64,000 nt of DNA, from positions 186,001 to 250,000 of the forward strand of contig NZ_JAQGCZ010000001.1 of assembly GCF_027706845.1 (NCBI RefSeq), in the 5' to 3' direction. Below, in pieces: positions 50,753 to 60,758 of the stretch (position 1 is the first letter of the stretch; every line of letters starts with the position of its first letter). A program made the position numbers and the translations under genes. Origin of the DNA: Mycolicibacterium sp. BiH015 (GTDB lineage Bacteria > Actinomycetota > Actinomycetes > Mycobacteriales > Mycobacteriaceae). The notes below the pieces were generated by a model, which worked only from the letters and a program-made list of their open reading frames with translations, was not told the origin of the DNA and searched no databases.

Positions 50753-51844
50753 TCAGAACCTGGGGTGCTGCCCCACGAGCACAGCTCGTGAACTGTCCTT
50801 GCTGCCTTTTTTGATGGTGCCGAGGGTCCAGCAGTTCAGGTGACGGGCGGTCAGGACGGCCAACGCGCGATCGGTGTCCTCCGGCGCGACGACGGCGACC
50901 ATCCCGACGCCCATGTTGAACGTCTTCTCCATCTCGGCGCGATCGATTCGGCCGCGTTGGGCGATCATGCCGAATACCGGCGCGGGCGTCCACGTACCCC
51001 GGTCGAGTTCGGCGACGAGTCCGTGCGGGATGACGCGTTCCAGGTTGCCGGCGAGTCCGCCGCCGGTGACGTGGCAGAACGTTCGCACCTGGGTCTCGGC
51101 GGCCAGCGCCAGGCAGTCCTTGGCGTAGATCCGCGTCGGCTCGAGCAGCTCCTCCCCGAGCGTGCGACCGAACTCCTCGACGTGTCCTGCGAGGTTCATG
51201 TGGTCGATCTCCAGGAGCACGTGCCGGGCCAGCGAGTAGCCGTTGGAGTGCAGACCCGTCGATGCCATCGCGATGATGACGTCGCCGGGCCGGACGCGGT
51301 CGGGTCCCAGGACGTCGTCGGCCTCCACGACCCCGATGCCGGTGGCGGAGATGTCGTAGTGGTCCGGGGCCATCAGGCCCGGATGCTCCGCCGTCTCGCC
51401 ACCCAGCAGGGCACAGCCGGCCAGCACGCAGCCGTCGGCGATTCCGGAGACCAGCTCGGCGACCCGTTCGGGCACGGTGCGTCCGACGGCGATGTAGTCC
51501 TGGAGAAAGAGCGGTTCGGCGCCGCACACCACGAGGTCGTCGACGACCATGGCGACGAGGTCGATGCCGACGGTGTCGTGCTTGTCCATTGCCTGGGCCA
51601 CCGCCAGCTTGGTGCCGACCCCGTCCGTGGACGAGGCCAGCAGTGGCTCCCGGTAGTCGCCGCGCAGGGCGAACAGGCCCGCGAAGCCGCCGAGGCCGCC
51701 TCGCACTTCCGGCCGGGTGGCCTTCTTGGCGAGCGGCTTGAAGAGCTCGACGGCGCGGTCACCTGCTTCGATGTCCACCCCTGCTGACGCATACGAGATG
51801 CCGTCTCGTCCGGCGACGCCGCGGTGTTCGACCCCTTTAGTCAT
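50753..51844 (-). CDS. purM: Phosphoribosylformylglycinamidine cyclo-ligase PurM
   Basis: This 363-residue protein has the PurM ATP site and dimer motifs: SYASAGVDIEAGDRAVELFK, LASSTDGVGTKLAVAQAMD, CALLGGETAEHPG, HVTGGGLAGNLERV. It forms aminoimidazole ribotide in purine synthesis. The ATG at 51844 (MTKGVEHRGV) has TAGCCT eight bases upstream, a near-leaderless promoter; the longer frame upstream overlaps the divergent cupin gene. purF lies 1.6 kb away on the same strand. Confidence 0.95.
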   Translation of the reverse strand: MTKGVEHRGVAGRDGISYASAGVDIEAGDRAVELFKPLAKKATRPEVRGGLGGFAGLFALRGDYREPLLASSTDGVGTKLAVAQAMDKHDTVGIDLVAMVVDDLVVCGAEPLFLQDYIAVGRTVPERVAELVSGIADGCVLAGCALLGGETAEHPGLMAPDHYDISATGIGVVEADDVLGPDRVRPGDVIIAMASTGLHSNGYSLARHVLLEIDHMNLAGHVEEFGRTLGEELLEPTRIYAKDCLALAAETQVRTFCHVTGGGLAGNLERVIPHGLVAELDRGTWTPAPVFGMIAQRGRIDRAEMEKTFNMGVGMVAVVAPEDTDRALAVLTARHLNCWTLGTIKKGSKDSSRAVLVGQHPRF

Positions 51845-51917
51845 CGAGAGCAAGGCTACCCGCGTATCCCCCGCGAATCGCCGCCAGTATGCGTTGTGGT
51901 GTGACAGTGTGCCCTGC

Positions 51918-52364
51918 ATGAATGGCACAAAGGCCGTCGGGCTTGCGCTGGTGGCCCTCACTCTGGGTTCGCTGGCCGTCTCACCCGCCACCCTTCCCGT
52001 CTCTGTGGCGACGCCACCGACCGGCGTGCAGGCCGTCACTCTTTCGCAGAACACGGTGAACGGCATCGACTACGTCATCCGCGAGATCACCATCGCCCCC
52101 GGGGGCAGCACCGGCTGGCACTATCACGACCCGACCGTGTACGGGATCATCCGCAGCGGCACATTGACACGGACGCTTGGGAACTGCCAGGTGGACGGCG
52201 TCTTCCCGGCAGGATCCGCGGTAGCCGAAGGCCAGGGTCCCGGGCACATCCACGTCGGCCGCAACCTGGGGACCGAGCCGCTGGTGATGTGGGTGAACTA
52301 CGTCGCTCCGGCGGGCACCGCCCTGGCGGTCGAGGTGCCCGATCCCGGTTGCGGGTTTGCCTGA
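51918..52364 (+). CDS. Secreted cupin-domain protein
   Basis: This 148-residue protein has a signal peptide (MNGTKAVGLALVALTLGSLA followed by VSPAT) and a single cupin barrel with GGSTGWHYHDPTVYGIIRSG and GHIHVGRN motifs; the His residues are probable metal ligands. Two cysteines (NCQVD, GCGFA) may pair. The substrate is unknown. It lies between purM and the SDR gene, a position not occupied this way in M. tuberculosis. Confidence 0.82.
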   Translation: MNGTKAVGLALVALTLGSLAVSPATLPVSVATPPTGVQAVTLSQNTVNGIDYVIREITIAPGGSTGWHYHDPTVYGIIRSGTLTRTLGNCQVDGVFPAGSAVAEGQGPGHIHVGRNLGTEPLVMWVNYVAPAGTALAVEVPDPGCGFA

Positions 52365-52389
52365 GCCATGAATGGGACATTCCCGCGCC

Positions 52390-53379
52390 ATGCCTTCTGA
52401 GGATGTCCGCTGCCTGGTCACCGGCGCGACGGGTTATATCGGCCGCCGGTTGGTGCCTGCGCTGCTGGATCGCGGCCTTCGGGTGCGCGCGATGGCGCGC
52501 ACTCCGTCGAAGCTGGACGGCGCCGACTGGCGCGACCGCGTGGAGGTGGCACGCGGCGATCTGACCGAGCCGGACTCGCTCGTCGAGGCGTTCGACGGAG
52601 TCGACGTCGTCTACTACCTCGTCCACTCAATGGGGACGTCGAAGGACTTCGTCGAGGAGGAGCGCCGATCGGCGCGCAACGTGGTCGACGCGGCGAAGAA
52701 GGCGGGCGTTCGGCGCATCGTCTATCTCAGCGGTCTTCATCCCGTCGATACGCCACTGTCCCGCCACCTCGCATCCCGGGTGGAAGTGGGCGAGATCCTG
52801 CTGGCCTCCGACATCGAGACGATCGTGCTGCAGGCGGGCATCGTCATCGGGACGGGGTCGGCGTCGTTCGAGATGATCCGCCACCTCACCGACCGGCTTC
52901 CCGTAATGACGACCCCCAAGTGGGTGCACAACAAGATCCAGCCGATCTCGATCGACGATGCGCTGTACTACCTCGTCGAGGCGGCGACCGCGGACGTGCC
53001 GTCGTCACGGACATGGGACATCGGCGCGCCGGACATTCTCGAGTACGGCGATGCGATGCAGGTCTATGCCGAGCTGGCGGGGTTGGCGACTCGCCGTTTC
53101 GTCGTGCTGCCCTGGTTGACGCCGACGTTGGCAAGCCGCTGGGTCGGCTTGGTGACGCCGATCCCGTCAGGGTTGGCGCGGCCGCTGGTGGAGTCGCTGG
53201 AGTGCGACGCCGTCGCCCACGAGAAGGACATCGATGCGGTCATCCCGCCGCCGGCGAAGGGACTGATGGGTTACCGGGATGCGGTGTTGCAGGCGCTCAA
53301 GCGGGAAGGCAACGCCGCTGAGGGTAGACGCCGGCTCCTGCAGTTCACGTCCGCAAAAGGGACGCTGAACCAGGCTTGA
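52390..53379 (+). CDS. NAD(P)H-binding SDR/NmrA-like protein
   Basis: This 329-residue protein has an N-terminal Rossmann fold with TGATGYIG (11-18) and RAMARTPSKL, then GDLTEPDSLVEAFDGVDVVYYLVHSM. The catalytic YxxxK of classical SDRs is not evident, so it may be an atypical extended SDR. The ATG at 52390 (MPSEDVRCL) follows the cupin gene by 25 bp; an ATG at 52372 is possible. Confidence 0.85.
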   Translation: MPSEDVRCLVTGATGYIGRRLVPALLDRGLRVRAMARTPSKLDGADWRDRVEVARGDLTEPDSLVEAFDGVDVVYYLVHSMGTSKDFVEEERRSARNVVDAAKKAGVRRIVYLSGLHPVDTPLSRHLASRVEVGEILLASDIETIVLQAGIVIGTGSASFEMIRHLTDRLPVMTTPKWVHNKIQPISIDDALYYLVEAATADVPSSRTWDIGAPDILEYGDAMQVYAELAGLATRRFVVLPWLTPTLASRWVGLVTPIPSGLARPLVESLECDAVAHEKDIDAVIPPPAKGLMGYRDAVLQALKREGNAAEGRRRLLQFTSAKGTLNQA

Positions 53380-53411
53380 GAGCGGTCAGGGCCTGCACGA
53401 CGGCCGAGCCG

Positions 53412-54956
53412 TCAGGGCCTGCGGAGCGCCGACGCGTTGTCGTTGTCGGACTGCAGGGGGATGCCGGTGCGCGCGGCGGTGGCCAGCATGTGCTCGATGA
53501 CGTTCTTGCCGAGGGCTGTCTCGCCCGGCAGCTCGATCGGGTAGACGCCGTCGAAGCACGCCGAGCACAGCCGGGAGGCCGGCTGCTCGGTGGCGGCGAT
53601 CATGCCCTGCTTGGAGATGTAGCCCAGGGTGTCGGCGCCGATTGCGTGGCGCACACCGTCGAGCATCTCTTCCTCGTCGGCGGTGTTGCTCGCGGCGTTG
53701 GCGATCAGCTCGGCGGGGGTGGCGAAGTCGATGCCGTAGAAGCACGGCCACTTCACGGGCGGAGATGCGATTCGCACGTGCACCTCGACGGCGCCCGCTT
53801 CACGCAACATCCGGATCAGGGCGCGCTGGGTGTTGCCGCGCACGATCGAGTCGTCGACGACGATGAGTCGCTTTCCGCGGATGACCTCGCGCAGCGGATT
53901 CAGCTTGAGGCGGATACCGAGCTGCCGAATCGTCTGCGACGGCTGGATGAAGGTGCGCCCGACGTAGGCGTTCTTCATCAGGCCCTGGCCGAACGGGATC
54001 CCGGACTCCTGGGCATAGCCGACCGCGGCGGGCGTGCCGGATTCGGGGACGCCGATCACCAGGTCGGCCTCGACGGGCTTCTCGCGGGCGAGGCGGCGGC
54101 CGATGTCGACGCGGGTGGCGTGCACTGACCGGCCGACGATCGTGCTGTCCGGGCGAGCGAGGTAGACGTACTCGAAGACGCAGCCCTTGGGGGTCGGGTT
54201 GGCGAAGCGGGTGGAGCGCACCCCGTCGGCGTCGATGGCCAGCAGCTCGCCGGGCTCGATGTCGCGGACGAAGGAGGCACCCACGATGTCGAGCGCCGCG
54301 GTTTCGGAGGCGACCACCCAGCCGCGGTCGAGGCGACCGAGGGACAGGGGTCGCACACCGTAGGGGTCGCGCGCGGCGTAGAGCGTGTTCTCGTCCATGA
54401 ACGTCAGACAGAAGGCGCCTCGGACGGTGGGGAGCAGTTCCAGCGCGGCCTGCTCCAGCGAGGAGTCCGCGGCGCCGTGCGCGAGTAGCGCGCCGAGGAT
54501 GTCGGAGTCGGTGGTCGCGGTGGCCGCGCCGCGGTTGCTCATCAGGCCTTCGTCGCGCGCCCTGGCCGCAAGTTCTGCGGTGTTGACGAGGTTGCCGTTG
54601 TGGCCCAGGGCGACGCCGGTGCCTGCGGCGGTGTTACGGAAGACCGGCTGGGCGTTCTCCCAGGTGGTGGAACCGGTGGTGGAGTATCGGCAGTGGCCGA
54701 CGGCGACGTGGCCGGGCATGGCCGCCAGCGTCTGCTCGTCGAAAACCTGACTGACCAGGCCGAGATCTTTGAACACCAGGACCTGGGATCCGTCCGCGAC
54801 TGCGATGCCGGCGGCTTCCTGCCCTCTGTGTTGCAGTGCATACAGGCCGTAATAGGTGAGCTTGGCCACCTCCTCGCCGGGCGCCCAGACCCCGAATACT
54901 CCGCATTCTTCTCTGGGCTGGTTCTCGGGCTCGGTGTCGAGCTGCTCGGCGGTCAC
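53412..54956 (-). CDS. purF: Amidophosphoribosyltransferase PurF
   Basis: This 514-residue protein has a 17-residue propeptide before the N-terminal nucleophile Cys18 (REECGVFGVW), a glutaminase domain to about 250, and a phosphoribosyltransferase domain with the PRPP loop LIVVDDSIVRGNT. It catalyses the first committed step of purine synthesis. The start is GTG with GGGAGC upstream; a TAGACT -10 lies at about 54996-55001. Confidence 0.95.
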   Translation of the reverse strand: MTAEQLDTEPENQPREECGVFGVWAPGEEVAKLTYYGLYALQHRGQEAAGIAVADGSQVLVFKDLGLVSQVFDEQTLAAMPGHVAVGHCRYSTTGSTTWENAQPVFRNTAAGTGVALGHNGNLVNTAELAARARDEGLMSNRGAATATTDSDILGALLAHGAADSSLEQAALELLPTVRGAFCLTFMDENTLYAARDPYGVRPLSLGRLDRGWVVASETAALDIVGASFVRDIEPGELLAIDADGVRSTRFANPTPKGCVFEYVYLARPDSTIVGRSVHATRVDIGRRLAREKPVEADLVIGVPESGTPAAVGYAQESGIPFGQGLMKNAYVGRTFIQPSQTIRQLGIRLKLNPLREVIRGKRLIVVDDSIVRGNTQRALIRMLREAGAVEVHVRIASPPVKWPCFYGIDFATPAELIANAASNTADEEEMLDGVRHAIGADTLGYISKQGMIAATEQPASRLCSACFDGVYPIELPGETALGKNVIEHMLATAARTGIPLQSDNDNASALRRP

Positions 54957-55090
54957 GATCAGGCTGCTCCCTGGGGGCTGTGGGTGACGTCGCTCAGTCT
55001 ACGGTGAACGACGGCGAAACGAGGAATCAAGCGACGATGTCGGGTGGTTTTGCCGCTGGGAACAACCATGTTTCACGCCTCGCGCATTCC

Positions 55091-55483
55091 TCAGCCGTTG
55101 AGTGTGACCAGTGGGAGCGCGTCTGCGATGTCCGCCGCCCGTGAACCCGACATCTGCACCGCGCCGGTGGCGGCCGCATCGGCGAGCGTCGTCAGCCCGG
55201 TGGCCAGCAGCAGCCAGGTCCGGGCATCGGTCTCGACGACGTTCGGCGGATTGCCCCTGGTGTGCCTCGGCCCCTCGATGCACTGGACGGCCACGAACGG
55301 CGGGACCCGCACCTCGACGGCCGCCCCCGGGGCGAGGGCGGCGAGTGTCCTGGCCGTGGCGCGGACCGCGTCTGCGAGCTCGGCCCGGCTGGGTGCGGCC
55401 ATGGTGTCGTCGCGCAGCCAGCCGGCGAGGGCGGCGACGGCGGCCCGGGTCTTCACCGGGTCTGCAGTTCGGCGTGCGGCCAT
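55091..55483 (-). CDS. Sterol carrier family protein
   Basis: This 130-residue protein corresponds to Rv0807 and starts at ATG 55483 (MAARRTADPVKTRAAVAALA). It contains a sterol-carrier/MDMPI-like segment (PGAAVEVRVPPFVAVQCIEG, TRGNPPNVVETDARTWLLLA) and an ATGAVQMSGSRAADIADALP ending. Ligand unknown. It lies upstream of purF on the same strand with a 134-bp gap. Confidence 0.85.
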   Translation of the reverse strand: MAARRTADPVKTRAAVAALAGWLRDDTMAAPSRAELADAVRATARTLAALAPGAAVEVRVPPFVAVQCIEGPRHTRGNPPNVVETDARTWLLLATGLTTLADAAATGAVQMSGSRAADIADALPLVTLNG

Positions 55484-55539
55484 GATCCAGGTTCTCAAAG
55501 CGTCGGAGGGTCGGGCCGAACAACCCCGTCCACAGACTC

Positions 55540-55570
55540 TTGACCTCAACACTTATTGAGGTTTTACGGT
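55540..55570 (+). promoter_or_regulatory. SoxR/MerR-type promoter with 19-bp spacer
   Basis: TTGACC (55540-55545) and TACGGT (55565-55570) are separated by 19 bp, longer than normal, as in MerR-family promoters. Between them lies ACCTCAACACTTATTGAGGT, whose arms CCTCAA/TTGAGG and 6-bp spacer match the SoxR box layout (CCTCAAGTTAACTTGAGG). The ATG at 55578 follows the -10 by seven bases, so the mRNA is leaderless. Confidence 0.7.
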
Positions 55571-55577
55571 GTGGCGC

Positions 55578-55985
55578 ATGACCTTCACCGCCTTGGAGAT
55601 CGAGTTCATGAAGCAGGCCGATCTCGGCCGGCTGGCAACGATTCAGCCCGACGGTACCCCGCAGAACAGTCCGGTCGGCTTCACCTACAACGAGTCGCTC
55701 GGCACCGTCGACATCGGCGGCTACGAGATGGCCAAGAGCCGCAAATTCCGCAACCTCGCCGTCAACGACCGGGTGGCCTTCGTCGTCGACGACATCACGT
55801 CCCGCGATCCCTGGCGTGTCCGGTGCCTCGAAATACGCGGTACCGCAACACAAGCCGAGGTCGACGGCGCCGCGATCATCCGTGTCACGCCGCGCAAGGT
55901 GATCAGCTTCGGGATCGACGATCAGAAGACCGAACCTCATGACCTCGTCGTGCACGTGCGCAACGTCTCTGCGGCGGCGAGCTAG
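55578..55985 (+). CDS. PPOX class F420-dependent oxidoreductase
   Basis: This 135-residue split-barrel flavin/F420 protein contains FMKQADLGRLATIQPDGTPQ, GGYEMAKSRKFRNL and VRCLEIRGTAT, typical of mycobacterial PPOX-fold members. The start at 55578 (MTFTALEIEF) is set by a leaderless SoxR/MerR-type promoter. The link suggests redox-cycling or electrophilic compounds as inducers. Its end overlaps the convergent CPBP gene by four bases. Confidence 0.88.
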   Translation: MTFTALEIEFMKQADLGRLATIQPDGTPQNSPVGFTYNESLGTVDIGGYEMAKSRKFRNLAVNDRVAFVVDDITSRDPWRVRCLEIRGTATQAEVDGAAIIRVTPRKVISFGIDDQKTEPHDLVVHVRNVSAAAS

Positions 55986-56644
55986 CGATCTCGGCGCGAT
56001 TCTCGCCGCCCACCGGCGATGATCACGCCCGAATTCCTTCGTGAAACAGCCAGTGCCGCAAGGGCTCCCGCTTCGTTGACGGCCAGATGTGCCAGCATGG
56101 GCGCGGCCAGGCTGCCCGACCGCGTGTACAGCCACGCGAATGCCCACCCGGCCACACCGGTGACGAACACCGCAAGGGGCACCGACTCCCCCGCGGCGCG
56201 GGCGTCGGGGATGTGGGACAGGCCGAACACCGCGGCGGTGAACACGCTGCCCCTGGTGTCTCCGAACGCGCGTGCGGCGGCCGAGCCGAGGGCGGCCCGG
56301 TAGGCGACCTCCTCGGACCACACCGTCCCGAGCGGGATGCGCAGCAGCAGCCACCGTGCTGCCGGGGCGGGCAGTTCACGCGCAGCCATGCCCGCGCGCA
56401 CCGGCGGGATGCGGGTGCCCCATGCGACGGCGAGCACCACCGGCACAGCAGCAGCACCGCCCCACCGCAGCCCCTGCCAGAGTGCCGGCGGCCGAAGCCC
56501 CATCGGCGCGCGGACCAGAGGCGCCAGCACCGCACCGAATACCGCCTGGGGCAACGGATTCCACTTATGTGCGAGGCGCGGCACGATCACGCTCCAGCCG
56601 ACCAACCCCGCCGCGAGCCCGACGGCACGGGCCGTGTCACGCAC
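55982..56644 (-). CDS. CPBP family intramembrane metalloprotease
   Basis: This 220-residue protein has several hydrophobic helices and the CPBP/Rce1 motifs: Glu-Glu and Arg in VWSEEVAYRAAL, His in FGLSHIPD, and His/Asn in LAHLAVNEAGAL. It occupies the place of Rv0804. Substrates are unknown. GTG start at 56644 overlaps the stop of the Abhydrolase_9 gene by one base, so the two are coupled. Confidence 0.85.
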   Translation of the reverse strand: MRDTARAVGLAAGLVGWSVIVPRLAHKWNPLPQAVFGAVLAPLVRAPMGLRPPALWQGLRWGGAAAVPVVLAVAWGTRIPPVRAGMAARELPAPAARWLLLRIPLGTVWSEEVAYRAALGSAAARAFGDTRGSVFTAAVFGLSHIPDARAAGESVPLAVFVTGVAGWAFAWLYTRSGSLAAPMLAHLAVNEAGALAALAVSRRNSGVIIAGGRRESRRDR

Positions 56645-58365
56645 TAGTAGTCGCCGTCCTCGGTGTCGGTTTCTTCCAGCGCCATCCGGATCCGCTCGGT
56701 GTCCTCAGGGGTCCAACCGTCGGGCGGTGCGGCACCTGCCCACCCGTCCAGGATGAAGTCGCCGTAGTTGTGCCCGTGCCCACCGGGCACCGACGTGGCG
56801 TTGGTCATGTCGGCGGCCACCTGCCAGAACGTGATGATCGGATACCACCGCATTGATCGGGTGCGGTCGCGTCCCGGAGGCTCCGACAGCCAGTCGGGCC
56901 GGGTGAACAGCAGATCCTGTGACCACCACACGATCGGGTCGGACGAATGCTGCAGGAACAGCACTCTGGGCTCGTCCCAGGGCTGCGCCGCGTCGGCCGC
57001 GATTTGCGCCGCGTCGTTGCCTTGTGAGAACCGTACGGTGCGCCCGTTGTCGTATCGGGGTTCCACCTCGGGAGTACCGGGATCGCGGCGCACCGTGATG
57101 CCGTGCCACAGCGGGCTGGCGTTGGGCGGACCCACCCACAGCACCGAGGAGAATCCCATCCGCGCGATGTCGGGCAGCCAGTCGAAGGCACCCTGCCCGG
57201 CCATGGAGCCGAGGCTCTCGCCGTAGAGCACAAGGCGTGGGCGTCGGTCCTCCGGCAGTCGCGCCCACCGTTCGTGGATGGCGTCGATCAACATCCGCCC
57301 TGATTCCATGGACTTCTGCTGATCGCCGAGGAACGAGATCCAGCTGGGCAGATACGAGTACTGCGCCCCGACGATCGCGGTGTCGCCGTTGTACATCATC
57401 TCCAGTGACCGTGCCGCGACGGGGTTGATCCAGCCCGTCCCGGTGGTGGGTGCGATGACGAGCACCTCGCGGTCGAAGGCCCGGGTGCGTTCGAGTTCGC
57501 TGAGCAGAACCGCCATTCGGGCTTCGTCGGTGTCGGCGGTCTGCAGGCCGACGTAAGCGCGGATCGGTTCCTGGGCGGGCCTGCCGTTGATGCGTGCCAA
57601 CTCGTCGGCGTGCGGTCCTGACGCCACGAAGTTGCGGCCCTGATATCCCAGGGTGTCCCATGCGGCGAAAGATTCTGGGCTGCCCGACCTTTCGGGCTCC
57701 TCCGGCTGGACGACACCCTCCCTGGTGGTGGTGTTCTGCGGTTGGAAGATCCGGTTGGCGCCTGCCAGGAAGCCGCGCATGAGCACACCGTTGACGAGCG
57801 TGATCACCAGGACCACCACGACGGCGGTGCCGATGAACAGCGCCATCTCGTCGGACAGGCGCCAGCGCCGGATCAGGAAGCGTGCCATCGTCTTGATGAG
57901 GTCGATCAGGACCCGTGCCGTGGCGATGCACAGGCCCGCGACCGCAACGGCGACGGCGATGAGCCGCAGGTAGCTCGCCGTGCTCGGCCCTTCCATTCCC
58001 ATCAGTGAGGAAACCTGACGCTGCCAGGCCGCGGCCGGGATGACCATCAACACGCAGGCCCCTACGGAGAAGACCACCGTGACGGCTTTGAGGGTGTAGA
58101 GGACTCTCGGAGGGGGCGGCCACCACGCGCGATTTCTGAGCACGAATCGGCGCAGCATCCGTTCGAGGAACACGCCGATGCCGTAGCCGATGGCCGCGTT
58201 GATGCCTCCGATCAGACCCTGGAACAGCCAGTCCCTGGGCAGCAGAGACGGGGTCAGCGAGAGGCAGAAGAAAAGCGCGCCGAGCGCGACGCCGGTGAAG
58301 TCGAGGCGGAGCAGCCGCCACGCCCACAGGTAGGCGGGATGTGTGTCGGTGTCGCCCCTTTTCAC
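56644..58365 (-). CDS. Membrane alpha/beta-hydrolase (Abhydrolase_9 family)
   Basis: This 573-residue protein has about five N-terminal membrane helices (to about residue 205) and a C-terminal alpha/beta-hydrolase domain with the nucleophile elbow LYGESLGSMAGQGAF and a late His in PGGHGHNYGDF. It resembles Rv1069c. The active site would face the periplasm or the cytosol depending on topology. It starts with GTG 16 bp after purL and is coupled to the CPBP gene. Confidence 0.9.
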   Translation of the reverse strand: MKRGDTDTHPAYLWAWRLLRLDFTGVALGALFFCLSLTPSLLPRDWLFQGLIGGINAAIGYGIGVFLERMLRRFVLRNRAWWPPPPRVLYTLKAVTVVFSVGACVLMVIPAAAWQRQVSSLMGMEGPSTASYLRLIAVAVAVAGLCIATARVLIDLIKTMARFLIRRWRLSDEMALFIGTAVVVVLVITLVNGVLMRGFLAGANRIFQPQNTTTREGVVQPEEPERSGSPESFAAWDTLGYQGRNFVASGPHADELARINGRPAQEPIRAYVGLQTADTDEARMAVLLSELERTRAFDREVLVIAPTTGTGWINPVAARSLEMMYNGDTAIVGAQYSYLPSWISFLGDQQKSMESGRMLIDAIHERWARLPEDRRPRLVLYGESLGSMAGQGAFDWLPDIARMGFSSVLWVGPPNASPLWHGITVRRDPGTPEVEPRYDNGRTVRFSQGNDAAQIAADAAQPWDEPRVLFLQHSSDPIVWWSQDLLFTRPDWLSEPPGRDRTRSMRWYPIITFWQVAADMTNATSVPGGHGHNYGDFILDGWAGAAPPDGWTPEDTERIRMALEETDTEDGDY

Positions 58366-58381
58366 CCCGGCAACCCGAATG

Positions 58382-60727
58382 TCACCCGAACAACCCGGGC
58401 AGCACGCCTTCCGACGTGCGCCGCAGCTCCTCGAGAGTCACGGTGAACTGGCCCTGCACCTCGATGGTGGGTTCGCCGCCGTCAGGGCCCTGGTCGACGA
58501 CGCCGATGCGGGTCGCGGGCAGGCCGCGCGCCTCGCACATCGCGGTGAACCGGCTCTCCTCGGTGCGGGGCACCGCGACGAGCACGCGGCCCGCCGATTC
58601 GGAGAACAACGTCACGAATGGGTCGGAACCTTCGGGAAGCACGATGCGGCAACCGGTTTCGCCGGCCAGTGACGCCTCGACGGCCGCCTGGATCAGCCCA
58701 CCCTCGGACAGATCGTGGGCCGCGGACACCAGTCCGTCACGGGATGCGGCGGTCAGCACCTCGGCCAACAGCTGCTCCCGCGCCAGGTCGACCTTCGGCG
58801 GTACACCTCCGAGGTGACCGGCGCTGACCTGCGCCCAGATCGAACCGTCGAGTTCGTCGTGGGTGTCGCCCAGCAGGATCAGCGTCTCCCCCGGCTCGGT
58901 GCCGAAGCCCGTCGGGATGCGCCGCTTCACGTCGTCCAGGATCCCGAGGACCCCGACCACCGGGGTCGGCAGGATCGCGGTGGTGCCGGTCTGGTTGTAG
59001 AAGCTGACGTTGCCTCCGGTGACCGGAATCCCCAGCGTTGCAGCGCCATCGGCGAGGCCCCGGACGGCTTGGGAGAACTGCCACATGACGCCGGGATCTT
59101 CGGGTGACCCGAAGTTCAGGCAGTTGGTGACCGCGACGGGCGTGGCCCCGGTGACGGCGACGTTGCGGTATGCCTCGGCGAGCGCCAGTTGCGCCCCGGC
59201 ATAGGGGTCGAGCGCGGTGTAGCGACCGGACGCGTCGGTGGAGATCGCGATGCCGCGGCCGGTCTGCTCGTCGACGCGCAGCACACCGCCGTCGGCGTGC
59301 TCGGCGAGCACGGTGTTGCCGCGGACGTAGCGGTCGTACTGCTCGGTGATGAAGGCACGGCTGCACAGATGGGGGCTGCCCACCATCGCCAGCAACGTCG
59401 CCCGCAACTCGTCGCCGGTCTGCGGACGCTTCAGGGACGCCGAGGTATCGGCGATCAGGGCGTCCTGGCTGGCGGGACGCTCGACCGGCCGCTCGTAGAC
59501 GGGGCCCTCGTGGGCGACGGTGCGCGGCGGTACGTCGACGACAGTCTCGCCGTGCCAGGTGATCTCGAGCCTGCCGCTGTCGGTGACCTCGCCGATCACG
59601 GTGGCGAGCACGTCCCACTTTCGACACACCGCCATGAACGCGTCGACGTTCTCCGGGGTGACGACGGCGCACATGCGTTCCTGCGACTCGCTGGACAGGA
59701 TCTCCGCCGGCGTCATGTTGGTCGCTCGCAGCGGCACGGTGTCCAGCTCGACACGCATACCGCCATCGCCGGCGGACGCCAGTTCCGAAGTGGCGCACGA
59801 CAATCCGGCACCGCCGAGGTCCTGGATACCGACCACCAGGTCGCCGGCGTACAGGTCGAGGCAGCACTCGATGAGCACCTTCTCGGTGAACGGGTCACCC
59901 ACCTGCACGCTGGGCAGCTTCTTGCGCGATTTGGATGGTCGAGCTCCGCCTCCGGCTTCGTCTCCGTCCGAACCACCCTCGTCGCCCCCGAACGTCTCCG
60001 ACGCCAGCACCGACACCCCGCCGATACCGTCGAGACCGGTGCGCGCACCGAACAGGATGATCTTGTTGCCGGCACCCGACGCGAACGCCAGCTTGAGATC
60101 TTCTTTGCGCAGCACACCGACGCACAGCGCGTTGACGAGCGGGTTGCCCGCGTAGCTGGCGTCGAAGATCGTCTCGCCACCGATGTTGGGCAATCCCAGC
60201 GAGTTTCCGTATCCGCCGATGCCGCGGACCACACCGTCGAGGACGCGGCGCGTGTCGGGGGCGTCGGCCGCTCCGAAGCGCAGCTGGTCCATCACCGCCA
60301 CCGGCCGGGCACCCATCGCCATGATGTCGCGCACGATGCCGCCGACGCCGGTTGCCGCGCCCTGGTAGGGCTCGATGTAGGACGGGTGGTTGTGGGATTC
60401 CACCTTGAAGGTGGCCGCCCACCCGTCGCCGATGTCGACGACGCCGGCGTTCTCACCGATGCCCGCGAGCAGACTTTCGCGCATCTTCTCGGTGGTGGTC
60501 TCCCCGAAGTAGCGCAGATGCACCTTCGAGGACTTGTAGGAGCAGTGCTCGCTCCACATCACCGAGTACATGGCCAGCTCGGCGTCGGTGGGCCGACGGC
60601 CGAGGATTTCCCGGATGCGCGCGTACTCGTCGTCCTTGAGCCCTAGTTCCCGGAAGGGCTGGGGTTGGTCGGGAGTGGCGGCGGCCCGCTCAACGGTGTC
60701 TACCTCTTGGGTCAACCCAGACGTCAC
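58382..60727 (-). CDS. purL: Phosphoribosylformylglycinamidine synthase PurL (small type, subunit II)
   Basis: This 781-residue ATPase contains [15 protein letters not shown] with the catalytic His61, [20 protein letters not shown] and [12 protein letters not shown]. It makes FGAM together with PurQ and PurS, which are not in the window. It is longer than usual partly because of an Asp/Gly/Ser-rich insert at about 248-268 ([15 protein letters not shown]). The GTG start has TAGACT six bases upstream (leaderless). Confidence 0.95.
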   Translation of the reverse strand: MTSGLTQEVDTVERAAATPDQPQPFRELGLKDDEYARIREILGRRPTDAELAMYSVMWSEHCSYKSSKVHLRYFGETTTEKMRESLLAGIGENAGVVDIGDGWAATFKVESHNHPSYIEPYQGAATGVGGIVRDIMAMGARPVAVMDQLRFGAADAPDTRRVLDGVVRGIGGYGNSLGLPNIGGETIFDASYAGNPLVNALCVGVLRKEDLKLAFASGAGNKIILFGARTGLDGIGGVSVLASETFGGDEGGSDGDEAGGGARPSKSRKKLPSVQVGDPFTEKVLIECCLDLYAGDLVVGIQDLGGAGLSCATSELASAGDGGMRVELDTVPLRATNMTPAEILSSESQERMCAVVTPENVDAFMAVCRKWDVLATVIGEVTDSGRLEITWHGETVVDVPPRTVAHEGPVYERPVERPASQDALIADTSASLKRPQTGDELRATLLAMVGSPHLCSRAFITEQYDRYVRGNTVLAEHADGGVLRVDEQTGRGIAISTDASGRYTALDPYAGAQLALAEAYRNVAVTGATPVAVTNCLNFGSPEDPGVMWQFSQAVRGLADGAATLGIPVTGGNVSFYNQTGTTAILPTPVVGVLGILDDVKRRIPTGFGTEPGETLILLGDTHDELDGSIWAQVSAGHLGGVPPKVDLAREQLLAEVLTAASRDGLVSAAHDLSEGGLIQAAVEASLAGETGCRIVLPEGSDPFVTLFSESAGRVLVAVPRTEESRFTAMCEARGLPATRIGVVDQGPDGGEPTIEVQGQFTVTLEELRRTSEGVLPGLFG

Positions 60728-60758
60728 CGCGCCAGTCTAGCCAGCGCCGGCCTGCGAC

